The notes beneath the pieces are model-generated. The model searched no databases. It was not told the origin of the DNA and saw nothing but the letters and a program-made list of their open reading frames with translations. A stretch of 64,000 nucleotides of DNA. It comes from Caballeronia sp. M1242 (lineage in GTDB: Bacteria > Pseudomonadota > Gammaproteobacteria > Burkholderiales > Burkholderiaceae). The stretch is from NCBI RefSeq assembly GCF_017220215.1, contig NZ_CP071130.1, positions 248,001-312,000 on the forward strand, read 5' to 3'. Below, one piece after another: positions 54,780 to 63,531 of the stretch; position 1 is the stretch's first letter, and each line of letters opens with the position of its first letter. The position numbers were made by a program, and so were the translations under genes.

Positions 54780-55457
54780 TCAACCGGCATTTTCTCGCTC
54801 AGCCAACACCCGGTTGCGCCAGGTCCGGGCGACCCTAGTTCCGATTCTTTCATACTCCAATCCCAGCGCGGCTTGCTCAAGGCAACGCACGACGTCAAGT
54901 GCAGCCTCGCCACAGGTATTGCCATCGCGACGCGCAAATATCAGCTCAGTCTCGAGGCCCCTTTTTCGAAGTTCCGCGAAAATCCATTCCGAGGCCGCTT
55001 CTCTGTCTTTCGGACGGGCCTGTGGCGGCAGAGCCATCAGCATCTCGGCGTTTGCTTCGTCCAGCGCGTGGAAATGCAAAATCTCTTGAACTTTGCGCAA
55101 TACATCATCAGCGCTCCAGTCCGGTTCCTGCACGGCAGAACGCCAATTGGGAAAACGCTCTGAGATGGCTTCAACGAGCGCCGTCATGTCGAAGTCGCGC
55201 CAAACCCTTGGAAGCGGGCCGTACGCATATTCGATGGCGAGGTTCAGATTGCCTGCGTTCACGTCGACATCGCGGAGGCCTCAGTCGGTCATGAAATCTA
55301 TGATGGTTCTGGCAACCTTGTTGTGAGTGTTCGCTTCAGCTTGTTGGTTGGGTTTTTTGATGCTCATGGTGTTGCGTCCGTTGTGAGAGTACCAGGCGAC
55401 TTCGCTGGCGACGTCGTCAATTCTTGATGTCTCGAAGACCAATGTTCGATTGAGCAC
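54780..55457 (-). pseudogene. Hypothetical gene interrupted by an in-frame TGA
   Basis: The minus-strand frame reads continuously from about 55457 (VLNRTLVFETSRIDDVASEV) through MSIKKPNQQ (ATG 55367) to IIDFMTD, then TGA at 55283-55281. It resumes with GLRDVDVNAGNLNLAIEY and runs to 54780. TGG to TGA (Trp to stop) would explain the break. The downstream part alone could start at GTG 55262 and give 160 residues (TRP-rich PNWRSAVQEPDWSADDV; then EILHFHALDEANAEML). No family is recognised. It follows the HEPN/Toprim-associated-like gene directly and in the same frame. Confidence 0.5.
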
Positions 55458-55487
55458 GAGCGCGACTTTAGATCGCGCACGCTGCGT

Positions 55488-56186
55488 TCAGTATTCGTCT
55501 CTACGGCCTAGCATGTCGTCGAACGTGATGTCGCCTCGATGCAAGATGAACGACGTTACATCCAGCTCGCATACGGCATTTCCGGCAGTGACCTCCAGCA
55601 ACGCAACTGCCATGTTGTCGAACGAACTGCATGGAAATCCCAGGAGACCATGTGCCGGTTGAAGCTCCTCGAACTTGGGTTTGTCCGGTCCGGTGATGAT
55701 GTCTGCGAGCGGATTACCTGTTGGCGTGAAACCGTCGGCTGCACGCCGAGCCGGGGTCACCCCAGCTTTCACCGCCTCTGCCAACGCATCAAGCCAATCA
55801 TCGAGCGTGCCCGAGAAGGCGCGACTGTAAGCATCGGCGGACTCGCCGGTGAAGTGCAAGGAACCCGGGTCCGACATGAAGACAAACCTTTCGTAGTAGT
55901 CCCAAAACTCCTTGTCTAACGATGCGCGGCTGAACCCGGCGCGCCCGAGCCGTTGGCGCAGAGTATCCGTGGTGGTGGAGTATACGAATTGCATCTCGAC
56001 CACGTCGGCATCCGACTTGTCGGTGGACATGATATGGGGGAGCGGATTGCGCTGGTCCCTTCGCCGGCACCGAATGATTCGGTCTTCGGGCCGGAAGCGC
56101 CAGCGGTTGTAGCTGTTGACAGTGCTTGCAATCGGATAGCCACCGATAGTGGCGTGTACGACGCATTCTTCCATAGTGTTTTCCAT
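55488..56186 (-). CDS. HEPN/Toprim-associated N-terminal-domain-like protein
   Basis: About 232 residues from the ATG at 56186 (a second ATG at 56174 is possible). VVHATIGGYPIAS near the start, followed by FRPEDRIIRCRRRDQ, resembles the HEPN/Toprim N-terminal domain seen in putative RNase proteins of defence islands. LRQRLGRAGFSRASLDKEF and SSFDNMAVALLEV are shared with the broken copy next door. There is no separate HEPN or Toprim catalytic domain downstream in the same protein. The frame continues past the stop codon into the following gene. The family call is moderate. Confidence 0.55.
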   Translation of the reverse strand: MENTMEECVVHATIGGYPIASTVNSYNRWRFRPEDRIIRCRRRDQRNPLPHIMSTDKSDADVVEMQFVYSTTTDTLRQRLGRAGFSRASLDKEFWDYYERFVFMSDPGSLHFTGESADAYSRAFSGTLDDWLDALAEAVKAGVTPARRAADGFTPTGNPLADIITGPDKPKFEELQPAHGLLGFPCSSFDNMAVALLEVTAGNAVCELDVTSFILHRGDITFDDMLGRRDEY

Positions 56187-56299
56187 TATTCGGTTGTCGA
56201 ATGAGTGCTTCGTCCCGAAGCACGCACTCGTGATCCACTCATTCGACGTGGGGATACATGTCCGATGCTCACCCACGATTCGCTGAAACGCCGGTTGTG

Positions 56300-57020
56300 T
56301 TAGATGTCTTCTTGGTCGTCGAAAATGACTTCGTTTTGCCGAGGCTTCTTCCGCAACCGCATGTCGTCGAACGACGAGTCGCCCTGATATTCAACGAACA
56401 TAGAGACCTCTTGCTCGCACAATGCGTCGCCGTTTGTGACCTCCAGCAGCGCCACCGCCATGTTGTCGAGTGAGGCGCAAGGAAAACCGGATAGATTGTG
56501 GCGGGGCCAAAATTTGTCACTGGTGGGGTGGTCCCGACCAGTAATGATGTCCACAAGGAGGTCGCTGGGCGTCGTGACGTTCCTTGTGACATAAGTCACG
56601 CCGTCTTTGACGGCCTTCGCGAGAGCCACAAGCCAGTCGTCCAGCGTGGCAGCTTGATACGCTTCAGCACGAGCAAATGCTCTCCCCGAGTCGGGATAAG
56701 TGCTGAAGAACATATTTCCTGACTCCCCAGAATGCGCTCGATGGTGCGTCAGGTACTCCTGCTCCAACGTCGTGCGAGTGAACCCCGCGCGCCCCAGGCG
56801 CCGGCGCAGGTCGTCAGCGGTCACCGGATATGCGAAGTCCAGCTCGAGCCGTTGGGCGTCGAGTTCGGTCTCTGGCAAGCCTTGATGAGGGGATTGCGCT
56901 GGTCTTTCCTGCGAGACCGGATGATTCGGTCCTCGGGCCTGAAGCGCTCCACACAGTGTAGGAGCGGCGCATGGTCCGCAGCGGATAGCCGCCAATCGTA
57001 ATGTCCGAACTGCATGTCAT
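56300..57020 (-). pseudogene. Tandem paralogue of the HEPN/Toprim-associated-like gene, two frameshifts
   Basis: The N-terminus (ITIGGYPLRTMRRSYTVW) is in one frame from ATG 57020. VERFRPEDRIIRSRRKDQRN lies in a second frame. LRRRLGRAGFTRTTLEQEY to the C-terminus (SLDNMAVALLEVTNGD) lies in a third. One base is missing near GTGTGGAGCGC, and a second indel follows near the LIKACQ segment. The order of blocks matches the copy at 55488-56186. The surviving C-terminal end (KKPRQNEVIFDDQEDI) differs from that copy. Confidence 0.65.
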
Positions 57021-57541
57021 GCGTTTAGCCTCTGAAAATGAAGAATGCGACGATCGAACACATGTGACGTCCCGTGAGGTGGCATCACTCTGCGCGTACA
57101 TCCTCGAGCCTCGACACCCGGCCTTGACCTGGATGCGGCGCAGGAGCGCAGCGACCGTACCGTTCAGCATGCCGGCGTCCTCAATGCGTCCCAGAATCGC
57201 ACGCGCGTCGGCCGAGAAAATGCGGTTGCCGCAGCACCGGTAGCGAAGTCGTGGCTCACGAAATGGCAGACCTGCGAGCGGCAGCACGAGATCCCCGGTG
57301 TGTAGGGAAGACATGCGGCGGTAGCGGATGCCGAGACCGCGTCGACCATCCCTGCTATGCTTCGGCAGAATTCCCCCGAGAGCCAGGGGCTTTTTCGGAC
57401 GCCTTCGCCTGCCAGCACGTGCTTACGCCGCCCCGGGGAGCGCGCTCAAGACTTCAACCGTTACGTCGTCTGAACGGTTGCCAGGTCGCAGATCCCGCGC
57501 TGTTTGTGCGTCGCACGGCCTCGCTTGCCTAGCCGCGCGAC
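57021..57541. other. Gene-poor region with a possible remnant
   Basis: The minus strand at about 57080-57314 stays open and reads LHTGDLVLPLAGLPFREP and ILGRIEDAGMLNGTVAALLRR, which looks once-coding. I recognise no family and no start. The rest holds nothing that I can support. Confidence 0.4.
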
Positions 57542-57990
57542 GCGCTCCGATCAGAACTTGTGACGGATCCCCAGGCTGACCACAGCCTGGATTAGCGCTA
57601 CTCAAGTTATAGCCAAAATCGCCACGCGATGCGACGGCCGGCATCAGAACGCCAGAACTGTTGCGCTGTGTGCCGCTCGCGTGCTGCCATCCGCCAACGA
57701 GATAGACGTCTGTGCGCTTCGAAAGGCTGTAGTCACCGGCAAGTGAGACCTGGTTGTACGATGCACTGCCATTGCCATTGCCATTGCCATTGCCATTGCC
57801 ATTGCCATTGCCATTGCCATTGGCGTGCGTATAAATTTAGCCGAGCCCAGCTACTGCTGCGGGGGTTAGCTGGTAGTTCAGGAAGCCGGCGCCGACGTCG
57901 AACATCTCCGTTAAACCAAATGTCGAGTGTGCGTCGGGTTTGTATTGCGCATTGCTATAAGGCAGCCCCCACGTGACCGGGCGGTGACAT
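57542..57990 (-). pseudogene. Porin gene fragment, C-terminal part
   Basis: Minus-strand blocks match the C-terminal barrel of Burkholderia porins: GLTEMFDVGAGFLNYQL, YNQVSLAGDYSLSKRTDVYL, GGWQHASG, and the ending QAVVSLGIRHKF before TGA. The fragment is broken by a stop in place of a Tyr codon (GGC TAA ATT TAT, near 57839) and by one extra C in the last 15 codons (near 57590). The first two thirds of the gene are missing. A Gly-Asn repeat from the hexanucleotide tract sits in a surface loop. Confidence 0.75.
57768..57822. repeat. Hexanucleotide microsatellite (ATTGCC)8
   Basis: Eight perfect ATTGCC units with partial units at both ends lie inside the porin pseudogene. On the coding strand they read GGCAAT, encoding Gly-Asn repeats. 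Because the unit is six bases, length change would not shift the frame. Confidence 0.9.
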
Positions 57991-58997
57991 ATTGCGCTGC
58001 TATCGAGGCGATATCGACCGACGCCGCTGTCTGATAGGCAAATTCTGGATGCCACCGTCGAACGTACCGTCTGCTGTCTCACTCCAGGCGCTGCGCAATG
58101 CCCTTGTAGTCGGCGAAGGATTGCCGCTCTGCAGTTCCTGGTAGAAGTCCCACATCATTTGCCCGCTCCAGTAGTCGCACTCGATGAACCGTTCGCCCTT
58201 GCCGTTCGCGGTGAATTCACCCAGTGGTCCGGTGACGTAAGCGCAGGCCGGGCCGTTATAGTCCTTAATGAGCGGATTGATTTGGAAGCACTCTAGGTTC
58301 GCGAGCGCGGCGCCTGCGTGGTATGCCAAGGCGTAGCCATCGCCCGCATTCGTCAGGTTCTCGTAGGTGCCCATCAGGTAGCCGGACGAGGGCAGGCCGA
58401 GACGCCCGGCGGCGCCACAGCACAGGATCACTGCCTTCGCGCGCACCACGTAGTACTACACTGTGCGGCAGTCGATGCCCAACACGCCGCTTGCGCGGCC
58501 ATGCTCATCGGTCATAATTCGCGTGGCGACGATACGGTTCGTGATGTTGACACGCGCGCGTTTAAGCTGGCGATAGAGGATCTTCTTTACGTCGTGCCCC
58601 TCGGGCATCGGCAGCACGTAAGCGCCCTTGTGATGGACCTTCTTGACCGCATAGTCGCCGTTGCCGTCCTTCTCGAACTTCACGCCCCAGCGATCGAGTT
58701 CTTCGATTATAGTGAAGCTGTGGCGCGCATAGGCGCACACCGCCTCCTGGTCCACAATGCCATCGTTGGCGACGGTGATTTCTCGCGTCTACTGCTCCGG
58801 CGTCGCATGTCCAGGAATGATGGCGTTGTTCAGGCCATCCATGCCATCGAAATTGCGCCGCTGCGCTTGACGTTGGCTTTTTCGAGCAGCAACACCTTGA
58901 GCGCCGGATTTTGCTCTTTCGCCTTGATTGCGGCCATCGGTCCGGCTGTGCCGCCGCCGACTACCACGATGTCGTATTCGAGCACTTCTGTATTCAT
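57991..58997 (-). pseudogene. Fumarate-reductase/succinate-dehydrogenase-type flavoprotein gene, multiply broken
   Basis: ATG 58997 overlaps the GntR stop (ATGA) and has GGAAGGAA upstream. The N-terminus has a FAD-binding VVVGGGTAGPMAAI. Later blocks are ARHSFTIIEELDRWGVKF, VLPMPEGHDVKKILYRQL, ILCCGAAGRLGLPSSGYLM and ANGKGERFIECDYW. Breaks are a one-base loss near 58845-58860 (ISMGMDG region), a TAG near 58788, and a TAG near 58455. The 3' end is lost after about 58050, where the frame runs out before the porin fragment. The intact enzyme would be about 550-600 residues. Confidence 0.78.
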
Positions 58998-59494
58998 TGG
59001 TTATTCCTTCCCCGCGCACGGGTTTTCTGACTGTCTACGCGCTGCCGGTACTGAAACGCGTCCCCGCGGAAATACAGAAATTCAAAGTCGACCGGATTGC
59101 CGGATGCATCGTGCGGCAGGCGTTCGATTCTCAGCACAGGGCTGCCATCTTCGACGCGCAGGGCCCCAGCAATATCCTCGTCCGCGAGAGTCGCTTCGAT
59201 CGAAACATCGGCATGACCAAGCGGCACATTCTGGAACGCCTTAGGCTTCGACACGAAGGTCCCGTTGCCACGCAGTCGGAACAGAAGTCCCTCTTTTTGC
59301 AGATCGCCCAGCGCCTGCCAGACGGTGATGCGACTGACGCCGAGCATTGCGCAAAGCTCGTGTTCGGAAGGCATGTGGCTGTGCGGCGCATAGGTGCCAT
59401 CTAGAATGCGCTCGCGCAGCGTGTCCTTGATCTGGCGTAAAGCGGCTGCGGGTAATTGCCACCAAGTTTGTTCGTGACATGGCTCGCTTGTCAT
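58994..59494 (-). CDS. GntR-family (HutC/UTRA) regulator, shortened
   Basis: From ATG 59494 (MTSEPCHEQ) the product is 166 residues. The GntR winged helix is complete (LPAAALRQIKDTLRERIL, MPSEHELCAMLGVSRITVWQAL, GLLFRLRGNGTFV). The effector-binding UTRA domain is short: PKAFQNVPLG is followed directly by DVSIEATLADEDI and IERLPHDASGNPVDFEFLYF. Some 60-70 residues normally between these blocks are missing. It can probably still bind DNA, but its ligand response is doubtful. The stop overlaps the start of the broken flavoprotein gene, which was presumably its target. Confidence 0.72.
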   Translation of the reverse strand: MTSEPCHEQTWWQLPAAALRQIKDTLRERILDGTYAPHSHMPSEHELCAMLGVSRITVWQALGDLQKEGLLFRLRGNGTFVSKPKAFQNVPLGHADVSIEATLADEDIAGALRVEDGSPVLRIERLPHDASGNPVDFEFLYFRGDAFQYRQRVDSQKTRARGRNNQ

Positions 59495-59993
59495 AACAAG
59501 ATCGAACGGCAGTCTAGATTCCCGGGCGACCCGGCAGACCAACGATTTCTTATATTGATAGCTTGGAACGTCGACCCTGGAAGGACGAGGCGGCCGCAGA
59601 AGGCGACACTACGCGCTGGCAAGTGATGCGAGAACAATGTCGACTGCGAAGTTCGCTTCAGCATGTGGGGCTACGTTCCCGGTCTCGCGGCGGTTATCGT
59701 GAGTAAGGAGGTCTTAATGACGCGAAGCCACGGCGTAGGCTGCGTCTGAGCGCTTCTGACCGGTAATACAGCATTACTCCGCGTCAGTAACATTCCTCGA
59801 ATCTTTGCTCTTGCATCGCAACGGAAGGTCGGTTGCGCATCGGTCGTTGACTTTTCAAGTCAAGAGGCAGAGTCTTACCAGTGTCGAAATCTCGACTTTT
59901 CCGTCCTTGCTTCGGCTCGCACGGAACAGTCCGGGATGAGACACCTCTCATCGAAGGGTCGTGCCCCCATCTTTCGAACAAGGGAGTCACTCA
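59495..59993. other. Intergenic region
   Basis: About 500 bp between divergent genes. There is an AAGGAGG followed by an ATG at 59718, but the frame stops after a few codons. No other feature is supported. Confidence 0.4.
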
Positions 59994-61808
59994 ATGAGTA
60001 CAGTTCCGAAACCAAGCAGGACATTGGCCTTGAAGGTCGCGAACACGGGTTTTATGCTCGACCGATTAGGGATGGACTGCGATGATTTGCAATTCCTCCG
60101 AGAATTGACGAAAAATTCGATCGAGGCGATTCAACGATTGCCCGACAAGATGGGAGAGATCGTGTGGGACGTCGACTGGCTAGAGCACGAATATCTCGGC
60201 GTGTATCGCTTGTCGATTACTGATACTGGTGCCGGGATGGACGGCGACGAGATGGTCAAGTATATCAACCAGTTGTCTTCCTCCAGTGGCATCCAATCGC
60301 ATGTTACTAACTACGGCGTTGGCGCGAAAATCTCCGCAGCGACACGCAATCCTGCGGGGCTTCAATATGTGTCGTGGAAAAACGGCGTAGGTTACATGAT
60401 CCATCTTTGGAAGGATCCGAAAACAGGTGAGTATGGTCTGAAACAGATGGTCCGGCCGGACTGCACATTCGGTCATTGGGCTTATTTAAGCGATGAAGTA
60501 AAGCCTAGTCAGATCGGCAAACATGGCACGAAAGTCGTACTGATGGGGCGGTCAGAAGAACAGAACACAATGGAAGCGCCCGCGGGTGCGCCGAGCCCGT
60601 CGAGATGGGTCACGCGCTATCTCAATACCCGGTTCTACGACATCCCGGACCGCATCACAATCAAAGCGCGCGAGGGGTGGACCTTTGACCGCAGCGACAA
60701 AGATCGCAATGTGCTGCGCACCATCACCGGTCAGAAGCGCTACCTGGATGGACACGCTACTTGTAAGGGGTCGCTTACGCTGCAGAATGCAGTGGCGCAC
60801 TGGTGGATACTGAAGCAAGAATCCGCTCTAACTCAGAACTCGGGCTTCATTGCGTCCAGCGGACACACCGCCGCTCTATGGCAGGACGAGTTGTATGAGA
60901 GCACTTCAGGGCGGTCCAGTACAGCAATGCTTCAGGGGTTTGGCGTTGTGTTCGGCTATAACCGCGTCGTCATCTATGTTCAGCCGGTCGGCGACGAGAT
61001 CACTACCAACACCGCCCGAACGCACCTTTTGATTGCAGGTCGAGCCTGTCCGTGGGCAGACTGGCAAGACGAATTTCGCGCGGCCATGCCGAAAGAGATC
61101 GTTGCGCTGATGGAAGACGTCGCGTCGAGCTCCGAGAAGACCGACCATTCGGACTCGATTCGGGATCGTTTGAAGCAGGTGGAAGACCTGTTCAACCTGA
61201 GCCGCTACAGGCCGACGGAGAGCGGCTCGGTGCTGGTTGACGGCGAGATCACCGCTTTATCGGCGGGGCCGGTCAATGGGTCGGCCAAACAGAGCGAAAA
61301 GACGGCCAATACGACGGGGAGGGTATTGGGGAAGGTCCCTTCGGCATATGCACTTTTCCTTTCCGACAAAGGCGTTCCTGGTCAGCCGGCGAAGCCAGAC
61401 ATCTTCCCTCGAATTCGCTGGATCAGCCGCGCTGAGGGAACGAGAGATCAGGGAGACCTTGAGGATCGTGCTGCGAAGTATCTTCGTAAGGACAATCTCA
61501 TCCTTGTGAATTCGGACTTTCGCATCTTCAGGGATATGGTTACGCGATGGTCTGCGCAGTTTTCTTCGACGCCGGGTGCGAGCGGAACCGTTAATGAAGT
61601 CGTCCGGGAATGGTTCGAACAGTCGTTGGTCGAGGTGGTTCTTAGCGCGAATGCACTGCGTGGGTCACAGCACTGGACCGACGACAAGATCGACGAGCTC
61701 CTGTCTGAAGAGGGTCTGACTGCCGCAGTCCTGCCGCGGTATCACATTGATTTCAGCATCAAGAGAAGCTTGGGCACCAAATTGGGCGCGATCAAGAAAA
61801 GCGCTTAA
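59994..61808 (+). CDS. GHKL (Hsp90/histidine-kinase-like) ATPase protein
   Basis: The start at 59994 has AAGGGAG about 8 bases upstream. The 604-residue protein has the Bergerat ATP-binding motifs: ELTKNSIEAIQ (N box) near 32-42, ITDTGAGMDGDE near 75-86, and NYGVGAKISAAT near 107-118. There is no histidine-kinase dimerisation or receiver domain. The middle and C-terminal parts (HWWILKQESAL; FGVVFGYNRVVIYV; ILVNSDFRIFRDM) are unassigned. It stands alone, with no same-strand partner closer than 980 bp. Stand-alone GHKL proteins occur in anti-phage systems, but no function is known for this one. Confidence 0.78.
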   Translation: MSTVPKPSRTLALKVANTGFMLDRLGMDCDDLQFLRELTKNSIEAIQRLPDKMGEIVWDVDWLEHEYLGVYRLSITDTGAGMDGDEMVKYINQLSSSSGIQSHVTNYGVGAKISAATRNPAGLQYVSWKNGVGYMIHLWKDPKTGEYGLKQMVRPDCTFGHWAYLSDEVKPSQIGKHGTKVVLMGRSEEQNTMEAPAGAPSPSRWVTRYLNTRFYDIPDRITIKAREGWTFDRSDKDRNVLRTITGQKRYLDGHATCKGSLTLQNAVAHWWILKQESALTQNSGFIASSGHTAALWQDELYESTSGRSSTAMLQGFGVVFGYNRVVIYVQPVGDEITTNTARTHLLIAGRACPWADWQDEFRAAMPKEIVALMEDVASSSEKTDHSDSIRDRLKQVEDLFNLSRYRPTESGSVLVDGEITALSAGPVNGSAKQSEKTANTTGRVLGKVPSAYALFLSDKGVPGQPAKPDIFPRIRWISRAEGTRDQGDLEDRAAKYLRKDNLILVNSDFRIFRDMVTRWSAQFSSTPGASGTVNEVVREWFEQSLVEVVLSANALRGSQHWTDDKIDELLSEEGLTAAVLPRYHIDFSIKRSLGTKLGAIKKSA

Positions 61809-62789
61809 CCGAGGGATGAGTGCGGCCGGCTCGGAACGCTGCCGTGCCGGTCAGTTGGGTGGCGATCGACGACCTCGCGCGTTCAATCAACCGTATCTCC
61901 CTCGCGGAGTTCGAAAAGCTCCGCGTCTGCCCCGAAGGCCATTCGCTGCAGTCCCCGCTTGCCGCGGCGCTTGAGCCCCTTAGCGACTGACCGCTTGGTA
62001 TGATCTCTAGCCGGTTCCATGCATGGCCGACTGCACGAGCCTCGTCCGCGGCTTCGGCTTCCGACTTGACGGGCGAACAGCGCGCACCGCACCGATTGCC
62101 GTAGGTTTTGGGACAGATATCAGGGCTCGAGTTTTCGCCGGTGTCATCGGAGCTAGGAGGCATGTCCGCAAGCAGTCCAACGTCGAAGGCGCGATGCCGA
62201 CACTCCCGACAAGTATGCGCGGCTCGAGAGCAATGGCATTTGGTAGAAGGCGCCAGGTGATCGGCAAACCGATCCCGGGTGCGTCTGTCGCTAGCTGCCT
62301 CCAGGTTGTTATCCAGAACCGACATGTCCAGCGCCGGATGGTGGATGGTGTTCGTCAACAATCAGACGTGCCATTGTGAAATCAATCATCAAGCAATGGA
62401 TTGCATGAACAAGTGAGATCGCACACCGTTCACGCGGATGAATTAGATGTCGCTGGCGTCATCGCAGCGCCGGCAAATTTAGGAACACGGTTTCACTGCT
62501 CGGCTCGTATCCCAACCGGTGTGAGTGTCCAGCACCTACGATTCGCGTACGCCTCGCCATTGCGCGGGAGGCTGGATCGAAATTGAGCACACGCTGCGTC
62601 CGCCTATCCCTGTATCCGCCGCCACGGTTTTACCGATTACCGAATCGGCAAGCGTTCGCACACCTCTATTTCGATTGAACTCTCGCCAGAACCCGTTATT
62701 CTCTTATTGGATTTGGCGCTCCTGTAGCATTATCGTTATGCATCAGCGCTTTCATTGACGCATATCTTCTCTCGGGGGAAGCAAGCGCA
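61809..62789. other. Long intergenic region, border of the island
   Basis: No gene is supported in about 980 bp. A minus-strand frame at 61792-62361 contains CRECRHRAF and CPKTYGNRCG, but it lacks a start signal and overlaps the ATPase stop, so I do not call it. It separates accessory genes from chromosomal envelope genes. Confidence 0.45.
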
Positions 62790-63530
62790 ATGCCATCACG
62801 ATACTCGACAACAGCGCGCCCTGTTTCGGCTGCCGGCAATGATGTCCGTAGGGGAGCGCCGGCAAAGCGTACGCCAAGCTCCGCCTTCCTCCTGTCCGGC
62901 ATCGCCGTGCTCTGTCTCGCGTTCACAGGCGGATGCGCCAGTGACGCAGACACAACGCGCGCCGAGGGCGCGGGGGCCGGCGCTGTTATAGGCGGTGCGA
63001 TTGGCGCGCTGATCGGCCACGGAAAGGCCGGCGGGATCGTCGCTGGCGCGGCGGCGGGCGGCCTCGCGGGCGGACTCTACGGCAATCACGTCGCCAACCA
63101 GAAGCAGGCCTATGCGACGCGTGAGGATCAGTTGCAGGCATCGATCGCGCATGCACAGCAGGTCGCCAGTCAAGCCCGCGCCTACAACCAGCAACTGCAG
63201 GCACAGATCGCGGCGCTGGAGCAGACGAGGCAGCAACTCCGACGGCAGGTTGTCAGCGCCGACACGCGGCAGCAGGCCATGCTCGACGAGCGGCGCAAGA
63301 CCGCGGCCATGATCGCGAGAACGAACGCTGAGTTGACCAACGTTCGGCAGGAGATTGCGACGCAGCAAACCGTCCTGCGGACGGCATCGACCGACGCGGC
63401 GGGCAATTCGCAGCAGTCGCCGGAAATCCAGAAGGTCTCGAGCAACATTGGTGAGTTGCAGAAGCAGGCGCTCGCATTGGAGCAGGCGCAGACACAACTC
63501 CAGATGATCGATCAGCGAAGATCCTACTGA
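62790..63530 (+). CDS. Glycine-zipper outer-membrane lipoprotein
   Basis: The 246-residue protein has a long N-terminal extension and then a hydrophobic signal with lipobox (LLSGIAVLCLAFTGGC, Cys near residue 49). After it comes a glycine-zipper region (GAGAGAVIGGAIGALIGHGKA and AAAGGLAGGLYGN near 60-100) that inserts in membranes. The last 140 residues are a coiled coil rich in Gln (QARAYNQQLQAQIAALEQ). It is probably anchored in the outer membrane with the coil in the periplasm. The ATG at 62790 has GGGGAAG upstream. A later start near the hydrophobic segment is possible. The next lipoprotein gene follows after one base. Confidence 0.82.
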   Translation: MPSRYSTTARPVSAAGNDVRRGAPAKRTPSSAFLLSGIAVLCLAFTGGCASDADTTRAEGAGAGAVIGGAIGALIGHGKAGGIVAGAAAGGLAGGLYGNHVANQKQAYATREDQLQASIAHAQQVASQARAYNQQLQAQIAALEQTRQQLRRQVVSADTRQQAMLDERRKTAAMIARTNAELTNVRQEIATQQTVLRTASTDAAGNSQQSPEIQKVSSNIGELQKQALALEQAQTQLQMIDQRRSY

Positions 63531-63531
63531 C

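Noticed and set aside
57768..57822. Cys-His repeat protein on the plus strand
   Set aside because: The Cys-His run is a frame shadow of the ATTGCC microsatellite; the minus strand is a porin fragment in the expected frame.
61792..62361. Cys-rich minus-strand protein
   Set aside because: No start signal, overlaps the end of the GHKL gene, and no recognisable family.
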